From: an uncultured Eubacteriales bacterium
GTDB taxonomy: Bacteria; Bacillota; Clostridia; Oscillospirales; Acutalibacteraceae
Direction of reading: 5' to 3'
DNA length: 26,955 nt
Assembly (NCBI GenBank): GCA_934725345.1
Contig: CAKVBG010000007.1
Coordinates: 1-26,955, forward strand
How positions within the stretch are numbered: the stretch's first letter is position 1; every line of letters begins with the position of its first letter. This document shows positions 14,742-22,687 of the stretch, in pieces. Made by a program: the position numbers and the translations under genes. The notes below the pieces were generated by a model. That model had not been told where the DNA came from and did not search any database. It saw only the letters and a program-made list of their open reading frames with translations.

Positions 14742-15818
14742 TTAGGACTCTGTTCCTTGAGCAAGTTTAGCAGCAGTATCGGCAGTGCTGAGAGCTTCTA
14801 TGATTTCATCTATGTTGCCGTTGAGTATGTCTTCAAGACGATAAATTGTAAGTCCAATTCGGTGGTCAGTCATACGGCTCTGAGGATAGTTATATGTTCT
14901 GATACGCTCTGATCTGTCACCCGTACCAACTTGCATTTTACGCTCTTGAGCAAGGGCGTTGTTTTGTTCTTCTCTCTTCGCCTCCAGCAAACGGGACTTC
15001 AAAACTTTCATAGCTTTATCTTTATTCTTATACTGACTCCGTTCGTCCTGGCATTCAACAACTATACCGCTTGGTAAATGAGTTATTCTTATAGCTGATT
15101 CTGTTTTGTTTACGTGCTGACCCCCTGCTCCTCCTGCACGATAAGTATCGATTTGTAAATCTGTGGGATTTATATCTATTTCAACATCCTCGGCTTCAGG
15201 AAGAACCGCTACCGTAACAGTAGATGTATGAACTCGACCTTGGGCTTCAGTATCCGGCACACGCTGAACCCTATGCACACCGCTTTCGTATTTTAGTTTG
15301 GAATAAGCTCCTTCACCACTTATCATAAAACTAATTTCTTTGAATCCTCCAAGCTGAGTTTCATTAGCATTTAAAACCTCAACTTTCCATCTCTTTTCCT
15401 GAGCATACATATTATACATTCTAAAAAGCACACTTGAAAAAAGCGCCGCTTCTTCACCTCCTGCTCCTGCACGAATTTCCATTATGACGTTTCGTTCATC
15501 ATTGGGGTCTTTGGGTAGAAGAAGGATTTTAAGTTCTTCTGTAATTTTTTCTGCTTTCTCTTTTGAGGAAAGTATCTCAAGCTCTGCCATTTCTTTAAGT
15601 TCTTTATCCGAACCCGCCTGAGAAATAATCTCTTTGGATTCTTCAATATTTTGGATTTCTTTTTTGTACTCTCTGTATTTTTCAACAATAGGGGTTAAGT
15701 TTTTGAGTTCTTTCATAAGACTCTTGTATCTATTTTGATCGGATATGATTTCAGGCTCACATAGTTCTTGATTTATCTTCTCAAAATGTTCTTCGGTTAA
15801 TTTAAGTTTTGAAAACAA
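14742..15818 (-). CDS. prfA: Peptide chain release factor 1
   Basis: This 358-residue factor recognises UAA and UAG and triggers peptide release on the ribosome. The G-G-Q motif is at 232-234 in R-A-G-G-A-G-G-Q-H-V-N-K-T-E-S. The codon-reading P-x-T motif is P-D-T at 188-190, in V-Q-R-V-P-D-T-E, which is the release factor 1 form and not the S-P-F form of release factor 2. Length is normal. The start is TTG at 15818, 9 bases after AGGAGG (15833-15828 on the minus strand). No programmed frameshift is present, as expected for prfA. It is the first gene of the operon with the sua5-type, transglycosylase and aminopeptidase genes. Confidence 0.97.
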   Translation of the reverse strand: MFSKLKLTEEHFEKINQELCEPEIISDQNRYKSLMKELKNLTPIVEKYREYKKEIQNIEESKEIISQAGSDKELKEMAELEILSSKEKAEKITEELKILLLPKDPNDERNVIMEIRAGAGGEEAALFSSVLFRMYNMYAQEKRWKVEVLNANETQLGGFKEISFMISGEGAYSKLKYESGVHRVQRVPDTEAQGRVHTSTVTVAVLPEAEDVEIDINPTDLQIDTYRAGGAGGQHVNKTESAIRITHLPSGIVVECQDERSQYKNKDKAMKVLKSRLLEAKREEQNNALAQERKMQVGTGDRSERIRTYNYPQSRMTDHRIGLTIYRLEDILNGNIDEIIEALSTADTAAKLAQGTES

Positions 15819-15853
15819 GGCTATATTCCTCCTAATTAAAATTAATAATAATT

Positions 15854-15882
15854 ATTATATATGTGATTTTAGTGTATATCAA
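15854..15882 (-). promoter_or_regulatory. Promoter of the prfA operon
   Basis: On the minus strand TTGATA (15882-15877) and TATAAT (15859-15854) are separated by 17 bases, 36 bases before the TTG start of prfA. Confidence 0.75.
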
Positions 15883-15911
15883 TGTTTTAAAAGGTATTAT
15901 AAGCATAACAA

Positions 15912-15940
15912 TTGAAAAAATTTTACAAATGTAATATCAT
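15912..15940 (+). promoter_or_regulatory. Promoter of the carboxypeptidase-fmt-fhs operon
   Basis: TTGAAA (15912-15917) and TATCAT (15935-15940) are separated by 17 bases, 50 bases before the ATG at 15991. It is back to back with the prfA promoter. Confidence 0.6.
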
Positions 15941-15990
15941 AGATAGGGTTATTATGCCTAAATTTCAAATATAAGAAGGGAGAGCCTGAA

Positions 15991-16605
15991 ATGACTGACT
16001 ATAAAATACTCGTCAACAAAGAAAATAAACTGGACAACTCCTACTACGAAAATGTTATAAAACCTTCAGTGGTTGAAGTAAATCCCATAAAAAATAATGA
16101 AGCAGCTTACAAAGCTTTCGGTATTGACGATAAAAAGACTTACCTTGAAAAACTAACAGCCGAAAAATTCTCCGAACTACGAGAGTATGCTAAAAGCCAT
16201 GGCATGATTTTGGGAATAACTAGCGGTTTTTTGACATTTGAACAACAGAGAATAAAGTATAATTATTTTGTAAAAAGACGCGGACTTGAATTCGCTGAAA
16301 AAAGTGCGTGTTTGCCAGGGTACTCCGAACACAACACCGGTCTTGCTTTGGACTGTGATATCTTTAGAAAAGGAGCTTGGGGTGGAATTGCTTTAGACGA
16401 AAACGGAGATACAAATTCCGATATTGATTGGTTGCATACTGTCTTATATAAATTCGGGTTCATTTTAAGGTATCCTCGCGGGAAAGAAAACATAACTCAA
16501 ATGAAATTTGAACCTTGGCATATACGATACGTAGGTGAAGAGCTCGCGAAATTCTTGTATGATAACAAACTTACTTTAGAAGAATACTATCAGCAAAATA
16601 CTTAA
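15991..16605 (+). CDS. M15B (VanY-like) D-alanyl-D-alanine carboxypeptidase family protein
   Basis: This 204-residue zinc peptidase-like protein carries the VanY signature: S-E-H114-N-T-G-L-A-L-D121, then E174-P-W-H177-I-R-Y-V-G. The zinc ligands H114, D121 and H177 and catalytic E174 are all present, and S-G-F-L-T-F-E-Q-Q precedes them as usual. Such enzymes trim the terminal D-alanine from peptidoglycan stems or precursors. Unusually, no signal peptide or membrane helix precedes the domain; the N-terminus is polar (M-T-D-Y-K-I-L-V-N-K), so the product may be cytoplasmic, as VanXY-type enzymes are. The ATG follows AGAAGGGAGAG. It is the first gene of the operon with fmt, 22 bases before it. 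Confidence 0.88.
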   Translation: MTDYKILVNKENKLDNSYYENVIKPSVVEVNPIKNNEAAYKAFGIDDKKTYLEKLTAEKFSELREYAKSHGMILGITSGFLTFEQQRIKYNYFVKRRGLEFAEKSACLPGYSEHNTGLALDCDIFRKGAWGGIALDENGDTNSDIDWLHTVLYKFGFILRYPRGKENITQMKFEPWHIRYVGEELAKFLYDNKLTLEEYYQQNT

Positions 16606-16627
16606 TTATTATTCAGAGGTGAATTAT

Positions 16628-17557
16628 TTGAAAATTCTTTTTATGGGGACTCCCGAATTTGCAGTCCCTTCGTTAGAAGCATTAGTTCAAAACGGATATG
16701 ACGTCAGTGCAGTTTTTACCAAACCCGATAAGCCACAAGGTCGCAAACAAATTATCGTTCCTCCTGCAGTGAAAGTCCGGGCTCAGGAATATGGTATAGA
16801 AGTGTTTCAACCAGAAAAACTCAAAGTGGAAGAAACTTTTGAGCTGGTTAAAAAAATAAATCCGGAGCTCATAGTAGTTGTAGCATACGGGAAAATTTTG
16901 CCTAAAAATATACTTGAATTCCCAAAATTCGGCTGTATAAACGTGCATGGTTCGCTACTGCCTAAATACCGCGGCGCTGCACCTATACAGTGGAGCATAA
17001 TAAACGGAGATAAAGTTACTGGTATAACAACAATGTTTATGGATGAAGGCCTCGACACGGGGGATATCTTAATGCAAAGTAAAGTATTCATAAACGATGA
17101 TGAAACTTCAGAAGAACTCAAGAAAAAGATGTCGATTGTGGGTGCACAAACTCTCATCAAAACTATAAAGGCCTTAGAGGTCGGAGAATTGACTCGCGTA
17201 AAACAAGATTCATCTAAAGCTACACTTTCTCCACCTCTTGATAAAATCACTGGTGATATAAATTGGGAACTATCCGCTGAACAAATTCATAATCTGATTC
17301 GTGGTTCCAATCCTTGGCCCATAGCCCACACAACCCTTAGAGGCAAATTGTTTAAAATATATAAATCTAAAATATCTCTAAACCGACCCGCTTATCCAGG
17401 AAAAGTACTTAGCGTCTCTCCGCTTATAATCGGGTGCGGAAACGATACTTCCTTAGAACTCATAGAAGTCCAAATAGAAGGTAAAAAAAGAATGCTATCA
17501 AGCGATTTTGCAAGAGGATATCGCCTTACAGATAAAACTATCTTAGGTTTGATATAG
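16628..17557 (+). CDS. fmt: Methionyl-tRNA formyltransferase
   Basis: This enzyme formylates the initiator Met-tRNA using 10-formyl-tetrahydrofolate. It begins M-K-I-L-F-M-G-T-P-E-F-A-V-P. The catalytic residues N105, H107 and D143 lie in I-N-V-H-G-S-L-L-P-K-Y-R-G-A-A-P and G-L-D-T-G-D-I-L. The C-terminal domain contains the R-G-S-N-P-W-P segment. I choose TTG 16628 because AGAGGTGA at 16615-16622 is at ribosome distance and the protein then starts at the family's usual position; GTG 16619 lies inside that site. With this start the length is 309 residues, normal for the family. Its co-substrate is made by the fhs product two genes downstream in the same direction. Confidence 0.95.
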   Translation: MKILFMGTPEFAVPSLEALVQNGYDVSAVFTKPDKPQGRKQIIVPPAVKVRAQEYGIEVFQPEKLKVEETFELVKKINPELIVVVAYGKILPKNILEFPKFGCINVHGSLLPKYRGAAPIQWSIINGDKVTGITTMFMDEGLDTGDILMQSKVFINDDETSEELKKKMSIVGAQTLIKTIKALEVGELTRVKQDSSKATLSPPLDKITGDINWELSAEQIHNLIRGSNPWPIAHTTLRGKLFKIYKSKISLNRPAYPGKVLSVSPLIIGCGNDTSLELIEVQIEGKKRMLSSDFARGYRLTDKTILGLI

Positions 17558-17611
17558 CTCTAAATAAATTCTATTATAAAATCTCATAGCGTCAGAAAGG
17601 AAATCTTCTCA

Positions 17612-19165
17612 ATGAAAATCATTATTTTATCTGCCTCTACCGGAGGTGGACATATGAGTGCTGCAAACGCTATAAAATCATACTTAATTCCTTTGGGTAT
17701 CTCAGTAGAAGTGTTCGATGCATTGGAGTACGTAAGTCCAATTTTAAACAAGACCGTTACTGAAATTTATGAGTACGTTGCAACAAAACAGCCTAAAATT
17801 TGGAAAATGGTCTATGATTCCTCGAATAAGAAAAGTGTTAATAAATTGGTTGGAGGAATTAATGGTCTTATAAGTAAAAAACTACTCCCCTTGATTGAAA
17901 CTTCAGACCCCGATTTAATTATAAGCACTCATCCCTTTACTACTGAAATGGTATCCAATTTAAAAATGAGTAACACGGTTGATATCCCCCTGGTTTGCGT
18001 CATGACGGACTACGCTCCTCATCGCACCTGGACGAGTTCGGGGGTTGATGCGTATGTAGTTGCTAACTCGGATATGGTCCAAGCCATGGAGGATATGGGA
18101 GTCAATCCTAAAAATATTTATCCATTTGGAATACCTGTGGATGATTCTTTTCATGTTAAGTCCGATAAGACAAAACTTTTAAAAGAACTTTCCCTCGACC
18201 CTTCTTTACCAACAATCATGATAATGGCAGGAAAATCAGGTTATGCAAGTATTGATAAAATATACTCCCAACTTCAAAATATTGATATTAAAATTCAAAT
18301 CATAGTAATAACTGGTAAAAATAAAAAACTTTATGAAAAAATCAAAAATATGTCGGAGGGCAAACCACCTTATCGAGGAAGACGAGCAAAAATTCTGGCC
18401 AAAATTTCAAAATACTTGCCTAAACTTAAACGTATAAAATTTAGGGTCAAACTTAAAAAAACTTCTCCACAGAAGTGTAATCAGAAAACCAAAGTAATTT
18501 ACTTTACCGATGAAGTTGAAAAATATATGTATGCTTCTGATTTGATAATAACTAAACCCGGTGGATTAACAGTCAGTGAAGCACTAGCCTGCGGACTTCC
18601 GATGGCTCTATTTGGAGCTATCCCTGGACAAGAAGAAGAAAATTCAGATTTTTTGGTAAGCAATAACATGGCTATAAAACTCGGAGAGAACCCCGATGAA
18701 ACAATAAAAAATTTACTTCAAAACCCTGCCAAGTTAGAATACATGAAAAATTCATGCGAAAATTTTGACAAATCCGATTCATTAAAAAATATACTTAACC
18801 TGATATACAAACTGACCTCTAAAGAAAAAAACTTTAATAAACTTGTAAGAGATGAAATCCCTGAAATTATAAAAAAATCAGGAGATATCCCCACTTTTCG
18901 CATCCTAGACATCGATGCGTATCGAAAGTATCTGGAATTAAAACTCACTGAAGAAGCTAAAGAGGTTCAGGAAGCACCTAGCACAGATTCAAAAATAGAA
19001 GGACTTGCCGATGCTCTAGAGGTTATTAGAGCTATAAGCGAATCATTAGAGGTACCTTTTGAAAAGGTGGAGGAGATACGTAAACTCAAAAGAAAAAAAA
19101 GAGGCGGCTTTGAAAAAAGAATTTTTTTAGAAAAAGTACTCATGCCCCATGAAATTAATAATTAG
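17612..19165 (+). CDS. MGDG-synthase-like glycosyltransferase fused to a MazG-like domain
   Basis: This 517-residue protein has three parts. Residues 1-175 are an MGDG-synthase-type acceptor domain, with S-A-S-T-G-G-G-H-M-S-A-A-N-A. Residues 200-400 are the family 28 glycosyltransferase donor-binding domain, with T-K-P-G-G-L-T-V-S-E-A-L-A-C-G-L-P. Relatives such as UgtP add glucose or galactose to diacylglycerol on the inner membrane face. Residues 408-510 match a stand-alone MazG-like nucleotide pyrophosphohydrolase: N-K-L-V-R-D-E-I-P-E-I-I, acidic ligands in T-E-E-A-K-E and G-L-A-D-A-L-E-V-I, and ending R-G-G-F-E-K-R-I-F-L-E-K-V. A lysine/arginine-rich insert occupies about 247-293. I see no ribosome site before the third part, so a true fusion is likely, though a sequencing slip near the A7 run at 18824-18830 cannot be excluded. 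Confidence 0.85.
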   Translation: MKIIILSASTGGGHMSAANAIKSYLIPLGISVEVFDALEYVSPILNKTVTEIYEYVATKQPKIWKMVYDSSNKKSVNKLVGGINGLISKKLLPLIETSDPDLIISTHPFTTEMVSNLKMSNTVDIPLVCVMTDYAPHRTWTSSGVDAYVVANSDMVQAMEDMGVNPKNIYPFGIPVDDSFHVKSDKTKLLKELSLDPSLPTIMIMAGKSGYASIDKIYSQLQNIDIKIQIIVITGKNKKLYEKIKNMSEGKPPYRGRRAKILAKISKYLPKLKRIKFRVKLKKTSPQKCNQKTKVIYFTDEVEKYMYASDLIITKPGGLTVSEALACGLPMALFGAIPGQEEENSDFLVSNNMAIKLGENPDETIKNLLQNPAKLEYMKNSCENFDKSDSLKNILNLIYKLTSKEKNFNKLVRDEIPEIIKKSGDIPTFRILDIDAYRKYLELKLTEEAKEVQEAPSTDSKIEGLADALEVIRAISESLEVPFEKVEEIRKLKRKKRGGFEKRIFLEKVLMPHEINN

Positions 19166-19176
19166 GAGGATTCTAA

Positions 19177-20844
19177 ATGCTCACAGATTTAGAAATTGCA
19201 AATTCAGTCCCCTTAACACCAATAACCGAAATTGCTCAAAAATTGGGAATCCAAGATGAAGAACTAGAGCTTTACGGTAAATATAAAGCTAAAATCAACG
19301 ACTTAGCATACAAACGTCTTGAAAATAAACCGAACGGAAAATTAGTCTTGGTAACAGCTATCAACCCTACGCCCGCAGGAGAGGGTAAAACCACTGTAAC
19401 GATAGGATTAGGTCAAGCAATGCATAAAATCGGTAAAAATGCCGTAATAGCTTTGAGAGAACCTTCCTTAGGACCGGTTTTCGGAATTAAAGGTGGTGCC
19501 ACGGGAGGAGGATATTCCCAGGTTCTGCCCATGGAAGATATAAACCTTCACTTTACCGGAGATATGCACGCAATAACCTCTGCAAATAATTTGCTCTGCG
19601 CTTTGCTTGATAACCATCTTCAACAGGGAAATGCTCTTAACATAAACCCTAAAACTATTCTCACAAAAAGATGTCTGGATATTAATGATAGATCCCTTAG
19701 AAATATAATAATAGGCCTTGGTGGAAGGATGAACGGTGTTACTAGAGAAGATAGTTTTGTTATAACAGTAGCAACTGAAATTATGGCTATCTTATGCTTA
19801 TCCAGTGACTTAAACGATTTAAAATCAAGGCTTGGTAACATACTAATTGCATACGACTTTACAGGTAAACCAGTGTACGCGAGGGATATAAAAGCTCATG
19901 GTGCAATGAGCGTACTACTAAAAGATGCTATTAAACCCAATTTAGTGCAGTCCTTAGAGAAAGTTCCCGTAATAATCCATGGAGGGCCATTTGCAAATAT
20001 TGCCCACGGATGCAACTCCATAAGAGCAACAAATTTAGCTCTTAAACTCGGAGATTACTGCATCACTGAAGCTGGATTTGGTTCAGATTTGGGAGCTGAA
20101 AAATTCTTAGATATAAAATGCAGAATTGGAAAATTAAAACCATCATGTATCGTGGTAGTTGCAACGATTCGGGCACTTAAATATAACGGCGGCGTTAAAT
20201 ATGAAAATCTTAAAGAAGAAAATTTGGATGCTTTGAAAAGGGGTCTGCCAAACCTTGGCGTACACATTGAGAATATGAAAAAATACGGAGTACCCGTCGC
20301 AGTGGCGCTTAACGTATTTTCAGAAGATACACAACTTGAAATTGAAAAAGTTAAAAAATACTGCGAAAGTGTGAACTGTGAATTTCAGGCCGCTGAAGTT
20401 TTTGCAAAAGGTGGCGAAGGTGCTAAAGGTTTAGCTGAAAAAGTTTGCAGACTGTGTGAGCTTAAGTCCAATTTTTCACCGATTTATCCAGCTGAGTGCA
20501 GTATCAAAGAAAAAATTTTAACCATCGCTAAAGAGATCTACAGAGCAGACGGCGTAGTCTATACCCCAGAAGCTGAAAAATCAATAGAAGAAATAGAAAA
20601 ATTAAACTGCAGTAACTTGCCTGTGTGCATTGCAAAAACTCAGTACTCTCTCTCCGATGACGCTACTAAACTTTGCTTTCCAAAAGATTTTAAAATTACT
20701 GTAAGAAATGTTAGTTTATCAAGCGGCGCAGGATTTATAGTAGCTTTAACAGGTAACATAATGACTATGCCTGGTCTTCCTAAAATTCCTGCAGCAGAAA
20801 AAATCGATATCAGCGAAGAAGGAAAAATTTCAGGTATATTTTAA
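19177..20844 (+). CDS. fhs: Formate-tetrahydrofolate ligase
   Basis: This 555-residue cytoplasmic enzyme joins formate to tetrahydrofolate with ATP, giving 10-formyl-THF for purines, initiator tRNA formylation and one-carbon metabolism. The ATP-binding loop T-P-A-G-E-G-K-T-T is at 65-73. Further signatures are F-G-I-K-G-G-A-T-G-G-G-Y-S-Q-V, F-T-G-D-M-H-A-I-T-S-A-N-N-L and T-E-A-G-F-G-S-D-L-G-A-E-K-F. Length matches the clostridial enzymes. AGGAGG lies at normal distance before the ATG, 11 bases after the glycosyltransferase stop. A terminator follows at 20885. It closes the operon that includes fmt, which consumes its product. Confidence 0.97.
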   Translation: MLTDLEIANSVPLTPITEIAQKLGIQDEELELYGKYKAKINDLAYKRLENKPNGKLVLVTAINPTPAGEGKTTVTIGLGQAMHKIGKNAVIALREPSLGPVFGIKGGATGGGYSQVLPMEDINLHFTGDMHAITSANNLLCALLDNHLQQGNALNINPKTILTKRCLDINDRSLRNIIIGLGGRMNGVTREDSFVITVATEIMAILCLSSDLNDLKSRLGNILIAYDFTGKPVYARDIKAHGAMSVLLKDAIKPNLVQSLEKVPVIIHGGPFANIAHGCNSIRATNLALKLGDYCITEAGFGSDLGAEKFLDIKCRIGKLKPSCIVVVATIRALKYNGGVKYENLKEENLDALKRGLPNLGVHIENMKKYGVPVAVALNVFSEDTQLEIEKVKKYCESVNCEFQAAEVFAKGGEGAKGLAEKVCRLCELKSNFSPIYPAECSIKEKILTIAKEIYRADGVVYTPEAEKSIEEIEKLNCSNLPVCIAKTQYSLSDDATKLCFPKDFKITVRNVSLSSGAGFIVALTGNIMTMPGLPKIPAAEKIDISEEGKISGIF

Positions 20845-20884
20845 AATCAACTCACTTGATGATTAACCTTATAATTTTAAAATT

Positions 20885-20903
20885 CCACGCATTAAGTGCG
20901 TGG
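20885..20903 (+). terminator. Terminator after fhs
   Basis: The stem CCACGCA/TGCGTGG with a 5-base loop is followed by TTAGTTATTTTTATTT. The stem is the same as that of the hairpin at 1775-1797. Confidence 0.75.
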
Positions 20904-20964
20904 TTAGTTATTTTTATTTAAATGATTAAATTGTCAATCATACGCAAAATTATAATCATTAAAA

Positions 20965-20993
20965 TTGACAAAATTTCAGTTTAAAGCTAAAAT
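20965..20993 (+). promoter_or_regulatory. Promoter of the first Nif11-leader gene
   Basis: A consensus TTGACA (20965-20970) and TAAAAT (20988-20993) are separated by 17 bases. The same boxes with the same spacing precede the second Nif11-leader gene at 22627-22655. Confidence 0.8.
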
Positions 20994-21026
20994 AAAAAAA
21001 TAAGAACAAGGAGAGGAGTGTTGTGC

Positions 21027-22394
21027 ATGGAAAACGCATTTGAAAAAGTAATGGAAAAAATAGAAAAAGAAGACAAGCTTCCAGAGTTACTTAAAATAAA
21101 AAATATAAAAGAACTCTGGAACTTTTTGAAAGAAAATGGATATTCAAAATCCGAAAGTGAACTTAAAAAAGAAATAGAGATGCTCCTGGAAGAAATTTCA
21201 ACAAATTTAGAAGATTCAGAATTAAGCCAGGTGGCAGGAGGCACTCTCAAAGATAGTTTAACAAAATTAACCTCTGCAGGAATGGCTTCGCTCCTAATGT
21301 TGGGGGCTTCGCCTGTGCATTCTCAAGCTCATGAGGTGGGTAATCCGAATTATTTCACCAACATAGCACATGAACCTGCGAGTAAAACGAGTAAAACAAG
21401 CAAACTGGATACTAAAAAATTTATTCTTGCCACACTCGGAATAAGTGCTCTGGGAGCTGCAGCGGAGATAGGCGGTTTAGGCGTATACTCACTCTACAAA
21501 TATAAACAAAAAGATAAGCTCAAAAATCAAATAGATAAAAACAATGAAACCCCCAAAAAAACATTGAGCAAGGAAGAATTTATACAAAAACATTTTTGTA
21601 ATAGTAGTTTTTCAAATCCAGAATGCAAAGAAATTTTATATTGTCTAACCAAAAAAATAATAAACACATTAGGACTTACTGATGAAAAACGTATAAGTGA
21701 TTATTACCCCACTCATGAGATAAACAGAATACCCCGTGACGATGAAAGAGAAGATCTTTATCGATACTTTGATTATTTATGCCACGTAGTAAACTCTTAT
21801 CTATGGGGGGATAGTTCACACCATCTCTCAACCTACGGTTTCGAAATTTCAACGTATGCTGTACTCTTTTCCCCTCCTAAAACTACTTTAAACCATTTAA
21901 TATTGTCCTGTGCACTGGCAAAAGGCTGTGATAATGTAAAATTTAATAAAGTCAGAAAGTGTATAGATTATTTACGTGAATCAGTTGACCAAATACATGA
22001 TTTCTTACCACAGTATAATAACATTGTTCGCAAAAAAGATGACGATAATGGAGTGCTTTCAAACGACTTTATAGATACACTACAAAAAAGCAATATACAA
22101 GATGGAACAATATTTAGAGCTACACATCAAACTGATAACATGAATTTCTATGATGAGCTCTCTAACTTCTATAATTTATTAAAAGAATTACAAGAAATTT
22201 ATAATACAGATGATTTATCTAATATAGAAATATTCATCAACAGGGGTCTTGACAGAGATAGTGAAAATAATAATGTTCGCTCCCTGAGGCAACTTTTGAC
22301 CTATATGGCAAGATATAGTAACATTCTTAAGGATGTCCCGATTGAAATAACAGCTTGGGATGGCAAAACTGAATGGAGGCTGAGAGTTCAATAA
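21027..22394 (+). CDS. Nif11-leader-like membrane protein A, unknown function
   Basis: This 455-residue protein starts with a 72-residue Nif11-type leader (E-K-V-M-E-K-I-E-K near residue 6, L-K-E-N-G-Y-S at 34-40) ending in L-E-D-S-E-L-S-Q-V-A-G-G (61-72), the double-glycine site of exported ribosomal peptides. A signal-like segment follows (K-L-T-S-A-G-M-A-S-L-L-M-L-G-A-S-P, 80-96). A membrane helix is at about 131-157, then basic residues. The remaining domain (about 182-455) is shared with the protein encoded next. ATG 21027 is chosen over GTG 21018 because it lies 8 bases after AGGAG and matches the paralogue's start. No known catalytic motif is visible. Export and cleavage at the double glycine are inferred. 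Confidence 0.8.
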   Translation: MENAFEKVMEKIEKEDKLPELLKIKNIKELWNFLKENGYSKSESELKKEIEMLLEEISTNLEDSELSQVAGGTLKDSLTKLTSAGMASLLMLGASPVHSQAHEVGNPNYFTNIAHEPASKTSKTSKLDTKKFILATLGISALGAAAEIGGLGVYSLYKYKQKDKLKNQIDKNNETPKKTLSKEEFIQKHFCNSSFSNPECKEILYCLTKKIINTLGLTDEKRISDYYPTHEINRIPRDDEREDLYRYFDYLCHVVNSYLWGDSSHHLSTYGFEISTYAVLFSPPKTTLNHLILSCALAKGCDNVKFNKVRKCIDYLRESVDQIHDFLPQYNNIVRKKDDDNGVLSNDFIDTLQKSNIQDGTIFRATHQTDNMNFYDELSNFYNLLKELQEIYNTDDLSNIEIFINRGLDRDSENNNVRSLRQLLTYMARYSNILKDVPIEITAWDGKTEWRLRVQ

Positions 22395-22583
22395 ATTTCT
22401 AATATGACGTGTTAAAAGTAGGTAATTTTGAAATTATCTTTATATCACAAGACCTAACGATGATTAGATTCTGTTCAAAAATAGTGATTGATTGTGTTTT
22501 TTCTAAATTTCAAAAATCTTTGTAAGAGCGCAATTACTGATGGTAGTTATGAATTTTGTGCAAAAAATATTAATGTTAAATTA

Positions 22584-22609
22584 ATATATATATATATATA
22601 TATATATAT
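22584..22609. repeat. (AT)n simple repeat upstream of Nif11-leader gene B
   Basis: A 26-base uninterrupted alternating AT tract ends 17 bases before the -35 box of the gene B promoter, where it could act as an UP-like element. The calpain-like gene has a similar tract. Confidence 0.9.
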
Positions 22610-22626
22610 GAAGAAACAAGTTAAGA

Positions 22627-22655
22627 TTGACAAAAGACTGGATTTGAGTTAAAAT
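22627..22655 (+). promoter_or_regulatory. Promoter of the second Nif11-leader gene
   Basis: TTGACA (22627-22632) and TAAAAT (22650-22655) are separated by 17 bases, the same boxes and spacing as at 20965-20993. Confidence 0.8.
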
Positions 22656-22687
22656 GAATAAGTAAAAATAGAGGAGGGGTGTTTCAA

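Larger units (their letters stand above)
22395..22687 (+). promoter_or_regulatory. Intergenic region between the two Nif11-leader genes
   Basis: This AT-rich gap has no convincing gene and no strong terminator after gene A, so read-through from A to B is possible. It contains a 26-base AT tract and a strong promoter for gene B, described separately. The ribosome site GAGGAGGGG at 22671-22679 precedes the TTG start at 22688. Confidence 0.5.

Noticed and set aside
16807..17250. 147-codon minus-strand frame inside fmt
   Set aside because: It is antisense to conserved fmt sequence; its composition is that of a shadow frame.
21018..21026. GTG 21018 and the equivalent GTG 22679 as starts of the Nif11-leader genes
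   Set aside because: Both overlap their own ribosome sites; ATG 21027 and TTG 22688 align with each other and have normal spacing.
21027..22394. Interpretation as an ordinary Nif11 lanthipeptide-type precursor
   Set aside because: The part after the double glycine is hundreds of residues long with a membrane helix, and no modifying enzyme or transporter is nearby.
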